64,000 bases of DNA from Isoetes taiwanensis. Taxonomy: Eukaryota; Streptophyta; Lycopodiopsida; Isoetales; Isoetaceae. The translations under genes and the position numbers were made by a program. Each line of letters opens with the position of its first letter. Position 1 is the stretch's first letter. Location of the stretch: the NCBI GenBank assembly GCA_021234155.1, contig JAJEKV010000036.1, positions 12,913,426 through 12,977,425 of the forward strand, in the 5' to 3' direction. This document shows positions 21,254-33,053 of the stretch, piece by piece. Under the pieces are notes generated by a model. The model had not been told where the DNA came from. It saw only the letters and a program-made list of their open reading frames with translations, and searched no databases.

Positions 21254-22260
21254 GTGTATGCAGATAGGGAACAAGGAACGGTCGAGCAAAACAGAAGGCC
21301 CAACAGAGATGAAGAGACCCCTGACAGGCAACCCCTTCAAAGGAACCTCTTCGAAGGATATGGTCCCATGACCCCAGAAGAAGAGTTGTCGCAGATGCGA
21401 ACAGAACTGGACCAGATAAAGGCCCTACTAGCAGCCCAAGCATCATCCGGGCCACAAAACACACCCCAAAAGTCGGGAAAAGACAAGAGGAGGAGTAAGA
21501 GAAGGAGGTCCCCTCTGACTCAAGCTGAACCTCGGATTCTAAGTCCGAGAAAGAGGCCGAGCAGGCACCGGACCGTAGAGACGGCAGGCAGAAGGACACT
21601 AAGGCCCTAGATTACCAGAAGAAGGTGGACTCAGCACTGGGCAATGTGTGGAAAGCCCGGAAACTCGAACAGTTATCGGGCGAGAACAGATCCGGCTTAG
21701 AAGTAGAGGCACGGCTCGACGAAATGAGTGAGTACGGCAATGCCTATGGCATGAAGGACAAAGACAAAGGTAAGGTGGCAACTGTCAACTTGAAGGGAGC
21801 CACACGAATCTGGTGGAAGGGCTATGCCAAGGCGCATGGCTTAAGCAGAGATCGGTGCAGATTTAAGAAGTTCTCAAAAGCCTTCAAGAGCCACTATGTT
21901 CCTCGAGAACACAAGTCAAATATGATGCAGCAGTTCTACAGATTGCAGCAAGGCTACAAGACGGTGCAGAAGTACACCGAAGAGTTTATGAGACTAAGGT
22001 TATATGTGCCGAAGCTGAGCGAGAAACACGCAGTGGAAAGCTACATAGAAGGGTTGAACGAGGAACTCAGGAAACTCGTAAGGGCAATAGACCCCAAAAC
22101 AGTGTCTGAAGCGGAGTCCAAGGCAATTAGTTTGCAAGGATCGTGGCCTCGTGCACGCCATTTAAGAAACCTTACTACCGTGATAGAGGCAAAGCAACAG
22201 GGAGTTACAAACCCTAGAGCAAAATGCCAAATTTCAAGCCCAAAGAAAGTCCCCATATAA
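21254..22260 (+). pseudogene. gag: Gag polyprotein of the gypsy element
   Basis: The N-terminal part (21254-21610) has a heptad-like segment, EEELSQMRTELDQIKALLA, and a basic patch. After a frameshift near 21600 comes a typical retrotransposon Gag domain: ATRIWWKGYAKAHG, FKKFSKAFKSHYVP, MMQQFYRLQQGYKTVQKYTE and ESYIEGLNEELRKLVRAI (21780-22100). Gag forms the particle that packages the RNA. I find no clear CCHC zinc knuckle before the protease, because the region 22260-22530 is frame-broken. Confidence 0.8.
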
Positions 22261-22540
22261 TAGCAACCAGGGGAAACAGCAGGAAAGAAAGCAGGTGTCC
22301 TTCAAGGACAAACAGGAAGGGTCCAACTACTCAAAAGCAGTACGATCCTTCTTACAGGCGATGCCCAAGGAGAAAAGGCAGGAATGCATAGAGAAGCAGC
22401 CGCTTTTAGATGTTTCCAGCCGGCCAATCGAATCCAAGTGAACCGCCCATTTGTTATGAGCTCAAAGACCGCGCAATTGGGCGGATGGGACACTCCGTCG
22501 GACGAGGATGGCGAGGAGGCACGCTGACACATTCGGGTGA

Positions 22541-23050
22541 GTGCCACATCTTCGCTACTATAGATACGTAACAGTGCGCAGATCCAAAGATAAGGTAATC
22601 ACCACAGTAGGGAAGGCAAAGGCCAAATCCTTCATAGTCTTGATAGACTCCGGAAGTAGCCATAACTTCGCATCCCCGAGGATGGTTGAAATGTTGAAAT
22701 TGAAACCCCTAAAGTCCAAACCAAGACCCGTAATCTTGGCAAGTGGAGCAAGAAGACATACAAACGAAAAAGGATCAACTTCGACATCGACTTGCCGAGG
22801 GATTAATATCCGTGATGGGGGCGTAAGTAATGGGCATTGGCAAGTATGACTTGATCGTTGGAATGGAGTACCTTGGACCAGCAGGGGCCATCATTGATTG
22901 TGTAAAGCGGAAGGTGACCTTCCCAACGCCCGGCGGCAAAGCCATTGAGATCACAGGTAAAGAAGTTACTCCCATCATGCAAAGTATGTTCATAAGAAGT
23001 GCTCAAATCTATAAAGAGCGAGCAGGTGGCATACATCTTCAAACTCGAGA
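22541..23050 (+). pseudogene. pro: Aspartic protease domain of the gypsy element
   Basis: The catalytic-type motif FIVLIDSGSSHNF is at about 22633. After a frameshift near 22740 and a second near 22830, the C-terminal half reads GKYDLIVGMEYLGPAGAIID with VKRKVTF. This is the usual flap-distal part of Ty3/gypsy proteases, which cut the Gag-Pol polyprotein. Confidence 0.75.
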
Positions 23051-24915
23051 TTGAAGAACCCGAGTCGGAGGGAAGCAAAGAAGACAAAGTGCTCAGCAAG
23101 TTGCCCAAGCCAATTGCCAACTTGATCACAGAGTTCCACGATCTCTTTCCAGATGAGATCGAGAAGCTTCCTCCTTACAGGGGAGTAGAGTGTGAGATAG
23201 CACTCGAACCAGGGACCAAGCCGACGAGCAAGGCCCCATATAGAATGATCACACATGAACTCACGGAGCTAAAGAAACAGTTACAGGAATTGCTTGACCT
23301 AGGCTTCATCAGGCCTAGCGTCTCACCATTTGGGGCACCCATCCTCTTTGTCAAGAAGAAGGATGGAAGCTTGAGGATGTGCATAGATTACAGACAACTG
23401 AACAAACACACCATCAAGAACAAGTACGCACTCCCCAGATCAGACGACTTGATGGATCAGCTCCAAGGGGCAAAGGTCTTCTCCAAGATCGACCTAAGGT
23501 CAGGCTATCACCAAATCAGAATAAAGGAAGAGGACATCTACAAAACGGCTTTTAGAACCAGATATGGGCATTACGAATTCACCGTAATGCCATTTGGGCT
23601 ATCCAACGCCCCAGCTACGTTCATGAGACTCATGAATGACATCTTCAGAGAATACTTGGACACCTTTGTGATAGTATTCTTCGACGACATTCTGGTGTAC
23701 AGTAAATCCATTGAAGAGCATACACAACACGTAAGAAAGGTGCTCGAGAAGTTAAGGAGGCATCAGTTGTATGCCAAGTTGTCGAAGTGCCACTTCGCAA
23801 CAGAGAAGGTAGAGTACCTCGGTCATGTGATCTCAGCAGAAGGAATCTCGACAGATCCCGCCAAGATTGAAGCAGTAATACAATGGCCGGCACCAAAGAA
23901 CGTCCATGAGGTCAGAAGTTTCCTTGGCCTAGCAGGGTATTACAGAAAGTTCGTGAAGAACTTCGCCAAGATAGCAGCCCCACTGACAGACTTGACAAAG
24001 GCGGAGAAAGTGAAAAATTGGGCAGACCATTGGCTCAAGAAAGCCCAGGCAGCATTTGAATTGTTAAAGGAAGCTTTAACAACCGCCCCCGTCTTAACCC
24101 TGCCAGACCCGGAAAAGGACAAGTTAGTGGCGACAGACGCAAGCAAGATAGCCACAGGTGCAGTGCTCATGCAAGAAGAGCGGGTAATAGCGTACGACTC
24201 AAGGAAGATGAACGACACCGAAACACGTTACCCGACGCATGACCAAGAGCTGCTAGCAGTTGTCAGGGCGTTAAGAATCTGGAGGCATTACCTCTTAGGG
24301 AGGAAGTTCCAGCTGGACACTGATCACCAGAGCCTCCAATACGTATTCACGCAACCACATCTCAATCTGAGGCAGCGAAGGTGGATGGAGTTTCTCGAGG
24401 AGTACGACTTTGAGATAGTCTACAAGCCCGGGAAGCTTAATGTGGTAGCAGATGCGCTTTCAAGGCATCCACTGACAACCAGAGTGCACTGCAACGCAAT
24501 CTTGATGCTCTTCAGTGATTTCGGGAAAAAGATAGAAGAAACCTTGCCAACGGATGTGGACTTCAAGGAAGTATGGGCAAGCCTGTGCAAGGAAGCGAGA
24601 ACGGATAAGGAGAGGGAAACCTTCAAAAATTTTAAGAAGGAAGGTAACCTCCTATACCATAAGAACAAGTTGTGCGTGCCGGAATCATCTGGAGTAAGAA
24701 AGTTGATTCTCCACGACACCCACAACAGCCCAATAGCTGGCCACGCAGGATTCATGAAGACATACTTTAAAGTGCGTAGCAGCTACTATTGGCCGGGAAT
24801 GAAGAAGCAGATAGCCCGCTACATCAAGGAGTGTCAGCTACGTCAGCAAACAAAGGCAGAACAACTGCGAATACCAGGGGCATTGGAACCATTAGCGGTG
24901 CCAAACGCTAAGTAG
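22999..24915 (+). pseudogene. pol: Reverse transcriptase, RNase H and integrase zinc domain
   Basis: This is the longest open frame of the window (638 codons). Reverse transcriptase is seen from [13 protein letters not shown] through [35 protein letters not shown] and [13 protein letters not shown] to the active-site segment [10 protein letters not shown]. RNase H follows ([52 protein letters not shown]). Then comes the integrase H2C2 region: [28 protein letters not shown]. The second Cys of the zinc site is Arg here (C-x2-R). The frame ends at a TAG (24913-24915) where relatives read on into the integrase core. Confidence 0.92.
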
Positions 24916-25482
24916 GAGGTCGTCAGCATGGACTTTATAACAGGACTGCCAAGGACAGTAAGAGGTAAGGATGCCTTGATGGTCGTGGTCGACAAGTTGT
25001 CGAAAATGGCCCACTTTGTGCCTTGCAGGACCACGGACACCGCTATGGATACGGCAAAACTCTTCACCAAAGAGATCTTCAGACTCCATGGCATGCCAAG
25101 AGAAATCATCTCCGACAGAGATCCGAAGTGCATGAGTGCCTTCTGGCAGGATCTCTTCACAACGATTGGAACGAAGCTATCCATGAGCACGGCCTATCAT
25201 CCACAAACGGATGGACAAACGGAGTGTATCAACAGAATATTGGAAGACATGCTCCGAAACTATGTCTGGAACAAGCAAGGTATGTGGGAGGAATTTATTC
25301 ACTTGGTGGAATTTGCATACAATAGCACCAAGCAGGAATCATCCCAAATGTCGCCGTTCATGATCAACTACGGCTACCAATGCAACTCCAGACACTTGGC
25401 ACAATCCCGTGTCAAAAGTGGAAGTCTCGCAACAAATGTTGAGCGACATGCAGCAGCTCGTGGAAGAAGTGCGAGGATATAG
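24916..25482 (+). pseudogene. Integrase catalytic core
   Basis: The same frame continues past the TAG. MDFITGLPRTVRGKDALMVV carries the first catalytic Asp, ISDRDPKCMSAFW the second, and STAYHPQTDGQTE the glutamate region. LEDMLRNYV and WEEFIHLVEFAYNS follow. A frameshift near 25385 turns the end into an unrelated tail, while the true continuation (KVEVSQQMLSDMQQLVEEVR) is open in another frame. The core cuts target DNA and joins the cDNA. Confidence 0.85.
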
Positions 25483-25553
25483 CAGCAAGGAGTCGTCAAA
25501 CGAGCATCGCCGACAAGCATCGAACAGTCAGGGAGTTCGAAGTTGGCGACAAT

Positions 25554-26015
25554 GTGTGGCTCAAGATCAAAGTGAAGCAGGCGAAGCTCCGCATCGGGAA
25601 TTGCAAGAAGCTTGCTCCAAGATGGGCTGGACCCTTCAAAATAGTCAAGAGAGTGGGTAACCAATCCTACAGGTTAGACTTGGCAGCACACTTAAAGATC
25701 CACAAAGTCTTCCACGTGAGTCTGCTGAAGAAGCATACTCCCAATCCAGAAGTTTTGGACACTCCAACGATGTTGGAAATGACAGAAGAGCAGTTGGAAA
25801 TAGTTCTAGAGCTAATTCTTGATAAAGCATTCAAGAAAACAAGGAGATCGGAGTTTCTCCAATACTTGGTCAAGTGGAAACACTTGCCGGTGGAAGACGC
25901 GACATGGGTACTTAAAAGAGATCTGGAAAAACAGTACCCACAGTTTATGGAGCAATGGGACGGCAAGGTCATCTCCGAAGAAATTGGCTCAGGCATGTCG
26001 ATTTGTGTAGATTAA
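25554..26015 (+). CDS. Integrase C-terminal domain with chromodomain
   Basis: After a further frameshift near 25500 the frame resumes with NVWLKIKVKQAKLR, KLAPRWAGPFKIVKRVG, YRLDLAAHLKIHKVFHVSLL (the GPF/Y module) and then a chromodomain, EFLQYLVKWKHLPVEDATWV followed by LKRDLEKQYPQFMEQW. Such C-terminal chromodomains define chromoviruses. In studied members they bind histone H3 methylated at K9 and steer insertion into heterochromatin. Together with the H3-like tail at 17531, this places a potential reader and its ligand mimic in one element. Confidence 0.88.
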   Translation: MWLKIKVKQAKLRIGNCKKLAPRWAGPFKIVKRVGNQSYRLDLAAHLKIHKVFHVSLLKKHTPNPEVLDTPTMLEMTEEQLEIVLELILDKAFKKTRRSEFLQYLVKWKHLPVEDATWVLKRDLEKQYPQFMEQWDGKVISEEIGSGMSICVD

Positions 26016-26833
26016 CAGCTTGCCTAGTTAAGTATAATCTACGCATGCAACCTATGAGGTAAGGGTTGCATGCGTTGTAACCGATGATGAGATTACTACG
26101 GTGATCTCTAGGACGTGGTGTAATGTCAACGTAGGCATGACCAGGGTGCCGCTTGGAAAGTCTACTTCTGTCCCACGGAAGTAGACGACCTCGAGAGAAA
26201 GGAGGTCATTGAGGAATGCATTGATAGGAAAAGCACCTCTAGCCCTATATATGCTTTGATAGGAGGAATCTGGCCTTCACGCCCCATATACGGGAAGGAC
26301 CTATCCCCCACGCTGGGCAACTAAAGGTGTAGGCATGAGTGGCATATAGGCATATAGGCGCTGTCTCCACGGCCATAATGGAAGATTCACCCTCTTCCTA
26401 CGCCGAGAGATTAGCCATGCATCCATGTAGATAGGTGGGGTGGTCACCATATAACCAAAATTTTATTAATAATGATGGTACTAACGTAGTGTTGACCTGC
26501 AGGCCAATAGAGCGCTCCGGGGGGGCAGGAGGTCGAACTACGAAGACTTGCAACACAATTTTGTTGTAATGTGTTGCAAGGAATAACGAGTACCTCGAAG
26601 AATAATTGTACATATAATAATAAAACTGAAACATTAGGAGTTATTGTTATAATGACATAAGTGATAACTATTGAATTGAATAATAGTATAATAATGTTCT
26701 ATAAATATTACCTTGAGGTAATCCTACGAAATATATAACTATAATAATAAGTATATGGTATGCATCAGGTTGATTGCAGGTTAAGAAGATCCCAAGGTGG
26801 GGAGACCCAAGATGCTGCGGACAACATCAATTC
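26016..26833. other. 3' non-coding region of the gypsy element
   Basis: No supported gene. Near 26790 there is a second copy of the purine stretch AAGGTGGGGAGA, an upstream duplicate of the polypurine tract. Confidence 0.5.
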
Positions 26834-26846
26834 AAGGTGGGGAGAA
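26834..26846 (+). promoter_or_regulatory. Polypurine tract
   Basis: AAGGTGGGGAGAA lies immediately before the 3' LTR. It is the plus-strand primer for reverse transcription. Confidence 0.85.
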
Positions 26847-28345
26847 TGTGACGTTCCAGTACGATATACGGTCTCAAGACGTATACCGTACTGCGCCGTC
26901 ACGCGTACACGCCGTCCAGTCGACGTGTACGCCGACGTGTACCCAAGCAAGGACGCCCTAGGGGGCAACTTGCAAAGGTGCACACACTTAGCAATGCGCG
27001 CACCTTTAGACCTTTAACCCATTAAAGGTAGACCAAGGGTCATGGGAACCCTAAACCTAACTGATAGCCTTCATAAGGCACCAAACCCTAACATTCCCTT
27101 TTTCGCCCACAGACCTTCCGAGCTCCGATTCGCGCGCCTGAGGAGTCAATTCCAACTCCCACGATCTGCCCGTGCGCCTCAGCTTGTCAGATCGTCCTTC
27201 CGACCGCATCTCGAAGCAAAACAGAGACATGGACGCCTTCGGATCAAGAGGAGGGAACCAGGGATCAGGTATTTGGTCGATTGAATAGCCTAAACCTTAT
27301 TCCAGCCTTCGAACCAGTAGGTTTAGCCTATTAAATCGCCCTTAGTAGCCAAGTAGATCCTGAGATTGACTCTAACTAAAGAACCTAACTCTATGTATTA
27401 GATTAGTTCTTATTATTTATGTTCATATGATGGATGGATGTATTCTGTGGACTCATTGTATTGGGAAGGGGGTAGAGACTTAAAGCTTAGTAGATGATGC
27501 TCCTAGCTAGTCCCTCTTAGTGCATTACTAGAATTCGGCCTGGTGGTACGGAGCCCACCCAGTTGTGGGTGAAGGGGCGGACCGCTTAGAACGAGGTTCG
27601 TGTTCTGACCCTTTGACCGATCCCTCCGGTGTGTGTAAGGCCTACACGGGGATCGGAGTGACTAGGTCTAATGCCTTGCCACCGAAAGTGTGGGTAAGGC
27701 ATGGGCTCGACACCCGGGGTGGTGTTCACCTTCCAATGGGTTAAGTCAATAAGGGCAAGGCCCTCTAGTCACCTTGGGTCAGCATGTAGATCTCTCGGAG
27801 GGAGGCGATCCCTACCGCCCCATCTGGACCGGGAGATGTAACCCGAGGGAATAGCCCCTTTGGCTATGCACCCCAAGCTACTGGTCGAGGTCCCAACACT
27901 TTTCAACCTACTCGCAAAAGTGTGCATAGAAGGGGCGGATGGAGTGGACAACCCTAAGCCATGTTCTTATGCCCGGTAATCCATTGTCATGATTCTGTCT
28001 GCACTGAACTCTGGAGACCCAAGCTAGTCAGTCATCCCCTGGAGTCTGAGCCTTGGGTAGGAACTCCTTGTATTGTGCTGATCTTTGTCTATGCAGATGT
28101 TGATGTACCACCCTTCGAGGTGGATATATGATGTTATGTTACTGACGTGTATGTTTACGCTTCCGCAGCTAGGTAGGCCCTGAGGGAGGCGGGGTAAAAT
28201 GACCCCTTCACTCTTCCCATCGCGGGACTCTAGATGTACCACAAAGTGATACGGAGAGGGCCCCGTGACGCTGTGGAGCTGGTGCGGGGGATGAACTCCT
28301 GTTTGTATACGGTGCGGGCATCGTATATGAGTAGGGGACGTCACA
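26847..28345 (+). repeat. 3' LTR of the gypsy element
   Basis: Complete, 1,499 bp, TGTGACG to CGTCACA, followed by the target copy CACTC. It serves as the undisturbed reference that proves the nested insertion in the 5' LTR. The 80-codon frame at 27042-27284 recurs in the 5' LTR at 3068-3310 and is an LTR feature, not a host gene. Confidence 0.92.
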
Positions 28346-28350
28346 CACTC
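28346..28350. repeat. Target-site duplication of the gypsy element, right copy
   Basis: CACTC, identical to 2868-2872. Confidence 0.85.
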
Positions 28351-28535
28351 GTCGTTAGATTAAAAATTAATATAACGGAAACCGTTAAATATTGCCTCAC
28401 ACAGACTATCACGTCGTTAGGTTAAAACTTAATATAAGAAAAATTGTTAAACATTACTTCACGCGGATTGTCACGCCGTTATGTTAAGAGTTAACATAAC
28501 GGAAACCATTAAATATTTCTTTACATTGAAAAAAA
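28350..28535 (+). repeat. 62-bp tandem repeat, about three units
   Basis: Units start CGTCGTTAGATTAAAAATTA, CGTCGTTAGGTTAAAACTTA and CGCCGTTATGTTAAGAGTTA. They carry AACGGAAACCGTTAAATATT-like middles and end near TGTCA. Related sequence borders the element on its left side. Confidence 0.7.
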
Positions 28536-30215
28536 ACCCCTTTCTTTAAATAAAAGGGCATAGGAACCAAATTGCATACCTCATATTTAGTCAAACGCCC
28601 TTATAACTTCTCATGTTTCTCAATATTGCACCGATTTGATATGCCATGCACCAAAGAGTCGGGTTCTAGATTGCCCAAAGGGGGGTGGCGAAATTGAGGT
28701 GCACTAGATTTCACTACTATCCATTTTTGGTTCTTCATATCAACTTCTACAAGTTGCGATGGATGTCTTCAATTTTCATGCTCTACAAGCTCACACAACA
28801 CATGTATGAAGTCAAATGCTAGTGAAGTTGTGTCAAACATATATAACTCTTGTACGCTGCCATTTTGTGGCAGTAATGGCATGTGGACAACTTGATCATA
28901 CATGAATTATTAGAAAACCTTAAAAAACCACACCTCAAAAAAACACTACCTTAAAAAACAACACCTGAAAAAAAACATCCCTTCAAAAAACCATACCGCC
29001 TGAGAAAACAACACATCCTTAAAAAAGAGACTACACCTCCTTTAGAAACCACCCATTCTTTAAAAAAAAAACTACGTATCCTTAAGAAAAACTACAGCAT
29101 ATCCTTGGAAAACCACACCCCCATATAACTACGTGTAGGTTTTTTTCAAATCTTCAAAAAGACAACGCGTATTTTGTTTTTACTGTTGTTTTCAGCCGTG
29201 GACCAAATGTTGGGGTTGTAGTGCCTCTTGCAACTGGCCTAACTTTCACCATAAAATCTTAGACCATCATCGCCATCACTTACGATTGCCCAGACAATTA
29301 TGCGGTCTTCAACATTATGGTCTCAACGTTGACGAGTTGCCTTCAACACAAGGTCTAATCTCCCCGTGTTCCCTCTTGCAACTAGTCTAACTTTACTACC
29401 ACAAAATCTAAACCATTACATCATTGCCTAAACATTAAAAATAATGGTTTCCTAATGTTGGCCAAATGTGCCAACATTTGAGCCAACAATACAATATGGA
29501 TATGCCGACTGTGTTGTTAGGGTAGCAAAAAACCCTTTAGTCTACGATCTAGAAAATCTAGAAAGATGCCCACTTCGAAAATGTACGGGCTTAAACTAGT
29601 GCAAAAATATGATAAAAAGCATTCCTTTCCAGACATTTTCGTATAAAAACAGCAGTATCCCGGGGTTACATAGCATAGGCTTCCTCTTCAAGAGATGAAG
29701 CTTGGGTGTCTGGTTCTGGGTCTACCAGCATGAGCGTGAAATGTTTGCAAAAGGAACAAAGAGATTGCATTGCCAGCTTCTTTTCCAGTAAGTTGGAGAC
29801 TGCTATGCGAACATATTTTCAGTTCATGCCCTTTGTTGATAATCCATCCCTGAGTTTTGCAAGGAACTAGTTAATGGTGCTGCTGAGGCTATGCATGAAT
29901 TTTCTTGGTGAGGCTATGCATGGTGATGTTTTTTGCTACAGCTGCTAGAGGGCAAAAACATAAATATTTTAATACTTTTAACTGACATGATCATGCAGAT
30001 CATAATCAGTTATGTTTTTTTTGGAATTGCTTCACGAAAAGGAATTGTTGGAGCTGAGATTACTGTATGTTTTGCAGCTTATATATGCTGCAAAACATAA
30101 GATATACGATAATGAGTGTCAATATTTAGTACACAAAGGATGCAACAGTGTACTTCCGTTTGCCGTATTTTCTGCCACACCATATTTTTACCAGCTATAG
30201 TGTATGTCGTCATAT
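28536..30215. other. Spacer with A-rich degenerate repeats
   Basis: 28920-29110 repeats CCTTAAAAAACNACACC-like units. Two related 50-bp blocks with CCTCTTGCAACT near 29224 and 29382 suggest an old local duplication. A 62-codon frame at 30012 has no family features. No gene is supported. Confidence 0.4.
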
Positions 30216-30830
30216 GAATACATGATTACATGGTCGTCGGAAATTTTTAGTGTGTTCTCAACTTCTTCTACATTAGTCTAATTAAGGTATTCTAACTTCT
30301 TCTACATTAGTCTAAGGTATTCTTCTTCTACATTACTCTAAGGTATCGTAACTTAGGCATGTAGGTGTTATATGATATGTACATTATTTACGGCATCGAT
30401 CTTGTTGTAATTATACCATGGTTAACATACCTTATGGTATTAGGTATAATACCTTAGGTACTGTGATATTAAAGGTTATTGTACATTAGATATTACACGC
30501 ATAGTATTGAGGTATTATACCTCGGTGTATTATATATTAGATATTCTGGCATAAGCCTTAGCTGTATTATACTTTAGGTATCGTGATAATATCCATTAGG
30601 CATGAGACATTATGTGTTATACTCTAGCTATTGTGGTATTATACCTAACTTATTGTACCTTACAGGTTGTAATATTCGACCTTAGGGGTTATACCTTAGG
30701 TATTATAGTATTATATATACCTAAAGTATTGTACTTTATATTTTGGTATAATACCTTAGGCATTATATATTAGGTATTGCACCATAGGTATTGTGGTATT
30801 ATACCTTAGGTATTATATATTAGGATACAA
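30216..30830. repeat. Degenerate ATACCTTAGGTAT repeat region
   Basis: 30245-30350 has three copies of TTCTTCTACATTAGTCTAAG. From 30390 the palindrome-like motif ATACCTTAGGTAT and variants recur, with TATTATA between them. This is low-complexity satellite-like DNA. Confidence 0.65.
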
Positions 30831-31639
30831 TTATAATTGGTGCAGTGGCACAATTGAAATCGAAGTGCTACAACTAAAATTGCAGTTGAAATTGAAATTG
30901 AAACTAAACCAGCAACATATGCAGGTGATATCCGGCCCTCTGAAGCTCGAACTGATCGCATCTTTGGGGGGATGGCATTCCAAACAATAGTACGTACAGA
31001 TTCTTAGACTAGTCTGGGCCTGATCTCAAGGGTACTTGAAGATCACATGCCTAGGTGTTGTGCATGGTGTTGCTACCGATACTGCAATGTCCAGCGGTTC
31101 CACACTAGTACTGAACTCACCACATCATCTATGGCCGTCGTTAGGATCTCATGCAGCCATTCTCAGTGGAACATTTGCAGACGGCCCATTAGCCACCTCC
31201 GATGGACATTCCAAGGGCCCAAGGAAGCCAAGGTCCACGAATAGTTCGTCCTCTCGTAGCTAGATTAAGGATATCATTCTATTTGGCAGAATCCTGGAGG
31301 ATTAATGTTGTAATTCACTTGAATACAGAAGAAACTAGGCATCTATGTTGAATAGTGTATACCAATCAGAAATAGATTGCAATCGATAGACCCAAACAAT
31401 GTCTCTGCCGCTGAAGGAACCAGAAGGAAGAAGGAAATACAACTATAGCCAAATCTAAAATGGCATTACTAGTCCTCACGGCTTCATCTTCCCTTTCTAT
31501 CTGTAGATGTTTTCGTTTGCAAATCGTTCTAGATATGGTTGACCTCATAGTCTTCATTTCTCGATGCACGTTGCCACGCAGCAATTCTGCAGCTTCCCAA
31601 GAGGAGCTGGGCTTGAGCCTAAGCAAGGTGCATCCTTAT
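30831..31639. other. Spacer, no recognised gene
   Basis: Only short overlapping frames without family signatures. A run of TTGAAATTGAAATTGAAACT lies near 30885. Confidence 0.35.
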
Positions 31640-33030
31640 GTTATTGAGACTGCAACTGGGACCCAGACTCAGCACCATCATCAACAAGCGCAGGGCGTTC
31701 GGTTGAAGTTGGTGGATAAGGAGACTCGTGATGCTGCCTCCATGGTCATTGATTTTGATATTGCTAAGCTAAACCGCTATAATGTGATTCTGGGAATCCA
31801 GTGGTTGCAAAAAGCTTAGCCAATCATTTTATGGCCATCCCACACTGTAATGATCAAAATTTCACCTAAGAAAACGATTACTCTCCATGGCTTACCTTAT
31901 GTGGGGTCTGGAAAATTATTGTCTGCCACTGAGGCAAAGTGATGTTTTCAAGTTAATAAAGATCGCTTTTTCTTGATGTATATCATGCCTGATGATGACA
32001 TGATTAAGTCTTGTAATTCTATGGGTGTAAACATTGAACTAGGTTCAAATGTAAATCAAGAATTACAAAATCTTTTGGAAAGATTTAAAGACGTGTTCCC
32101 GGAAGAGTTGCCGAAAGGGCCACCACCTTCTCGGGGAGTTGAGCATGAAATTGTGCTTGAACCAGGGGTTAAGCCAATGGTGCGTGCTCCATATTGTATT
32201 AGCCCTCTAGAGTTAGAGGAAGTCAAGCATCAAGTTAAAAAACTGCTTGCAAGGGGATTTGTTAAGTCTAGTAAATCACCTTTTGCGAGTCCAGTTATGC
32301 TTGTTAAAGGAAAAGAATGAGACTATGCGAATGTGCATAGACTATCGTGCTCTTAACAAGGCAACTATCAAGGATAAATATCCATTACCTAGAATAGATG
32401 ATATTCTAGATCGACTTGGTGGAGCCAAGTGGTTCACTAAGATTGATTTACGTAGTGGATATCATCAAATTAGGATTTGGGAAGGTGATGAACCTAGATG
32501 GCCTATGAGTTCTTAGTGATGTCATTTGGTCTCACAAATGCTCCCGCAACCTTATGAGGTTGTTAATCAAGTATTCTCCGAATACTTAGATAAGTTTGTC
32601 GAGGTGTTCCTCGATGATATACTTGTGTATTCACAAACATTACAAGAGCATTTTGCTCATTTGGAGCAAATATTGCAAACTCTTCAAACTCAGAAACTTT
32701 ATGCTAAGATATCCAAGTGTGATTTTCTTAAGCAAAGGGTTGCATACCTTGGACACATCCTTTCGGGAAGTGTCGACATCCAAGTAAGGTGCAAGTAGTG
32801 CAAATTGGCTACCACCTGAAAATGTTTCTAAGTTGAGAAGTTTTCTGGGTTTGGCCACGTACTATAGAAAATTCGTGCCAAAGTTTTCAAAAGTAGTAAC
32901 TCCGCTCACAGATCTTTTGAAGAAAGATCGTGAGTATGTATGGGAGAAAGCACAACAAGAGGCTTTTGAGCTTGTCAAAAGATTGTTGGTTAGTATAGTC
33001 CCATATTAAAGGTTCTCGATCTTAATAAAT
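31640..33030 (+). pseudogene. Older gypsy protease / reverse transcriptase remnant
   Basis: YNVILGIQWLQKA (31780) marks the protease end. From 31973 come [76 protein letters not shown] and VEVFLDDILVYSQT. These identify the finger and palm of a Ty3/gypsy reverse transcriptase distinct from the element above. The segment after 32800 (LRSFLGLATYYRKFV in another frame) is the connection to RNase H. Several frameshifts are present. It stops near 33030, where unrelated gag sequence in inverse orientation begins. Confidence 0.8.
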
Positions 33031-33053
33031 CCTTTGAAGTTGGCCTTTCCCCA

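Larger units (their letters stand above)
2873..28345 (+). mobile_element. Ty3/gypsy chromovirus with extra histone-H3-like ORF
   Basis: The element begins TGTGACG and ends CGTCACA. It is flanked by a perfect 5-bp duplication, CACTC, at 2868-2872 and 28346-28350. In order it has a 5' LTR, a primer-binding site for initiator tRNA-Met (16860), two extra ORFs, gag, protease, reverse transcriptase, RNase H, integrase with chromodomain, a polypurine tract and a 3' LTR. The 5' LTR is split by a 12.5-kb DNA transposon. Without that insertion the element would be about 13 kb. The two LTRs look alike by eye with scattered differences, mostly transitions. All ORFs carry lesions, so this copy is no longer autonomous. 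Confidence 0.9.

Noticed and set aside
23680-23700. Disabled reverse-transcriptase active site (FFDD instead of YxDD)
   Set aside because: Plant gypsy enzymes commonly read VFIDDILVYS or [10 protein letters not shown] here, so this is within the normal range.
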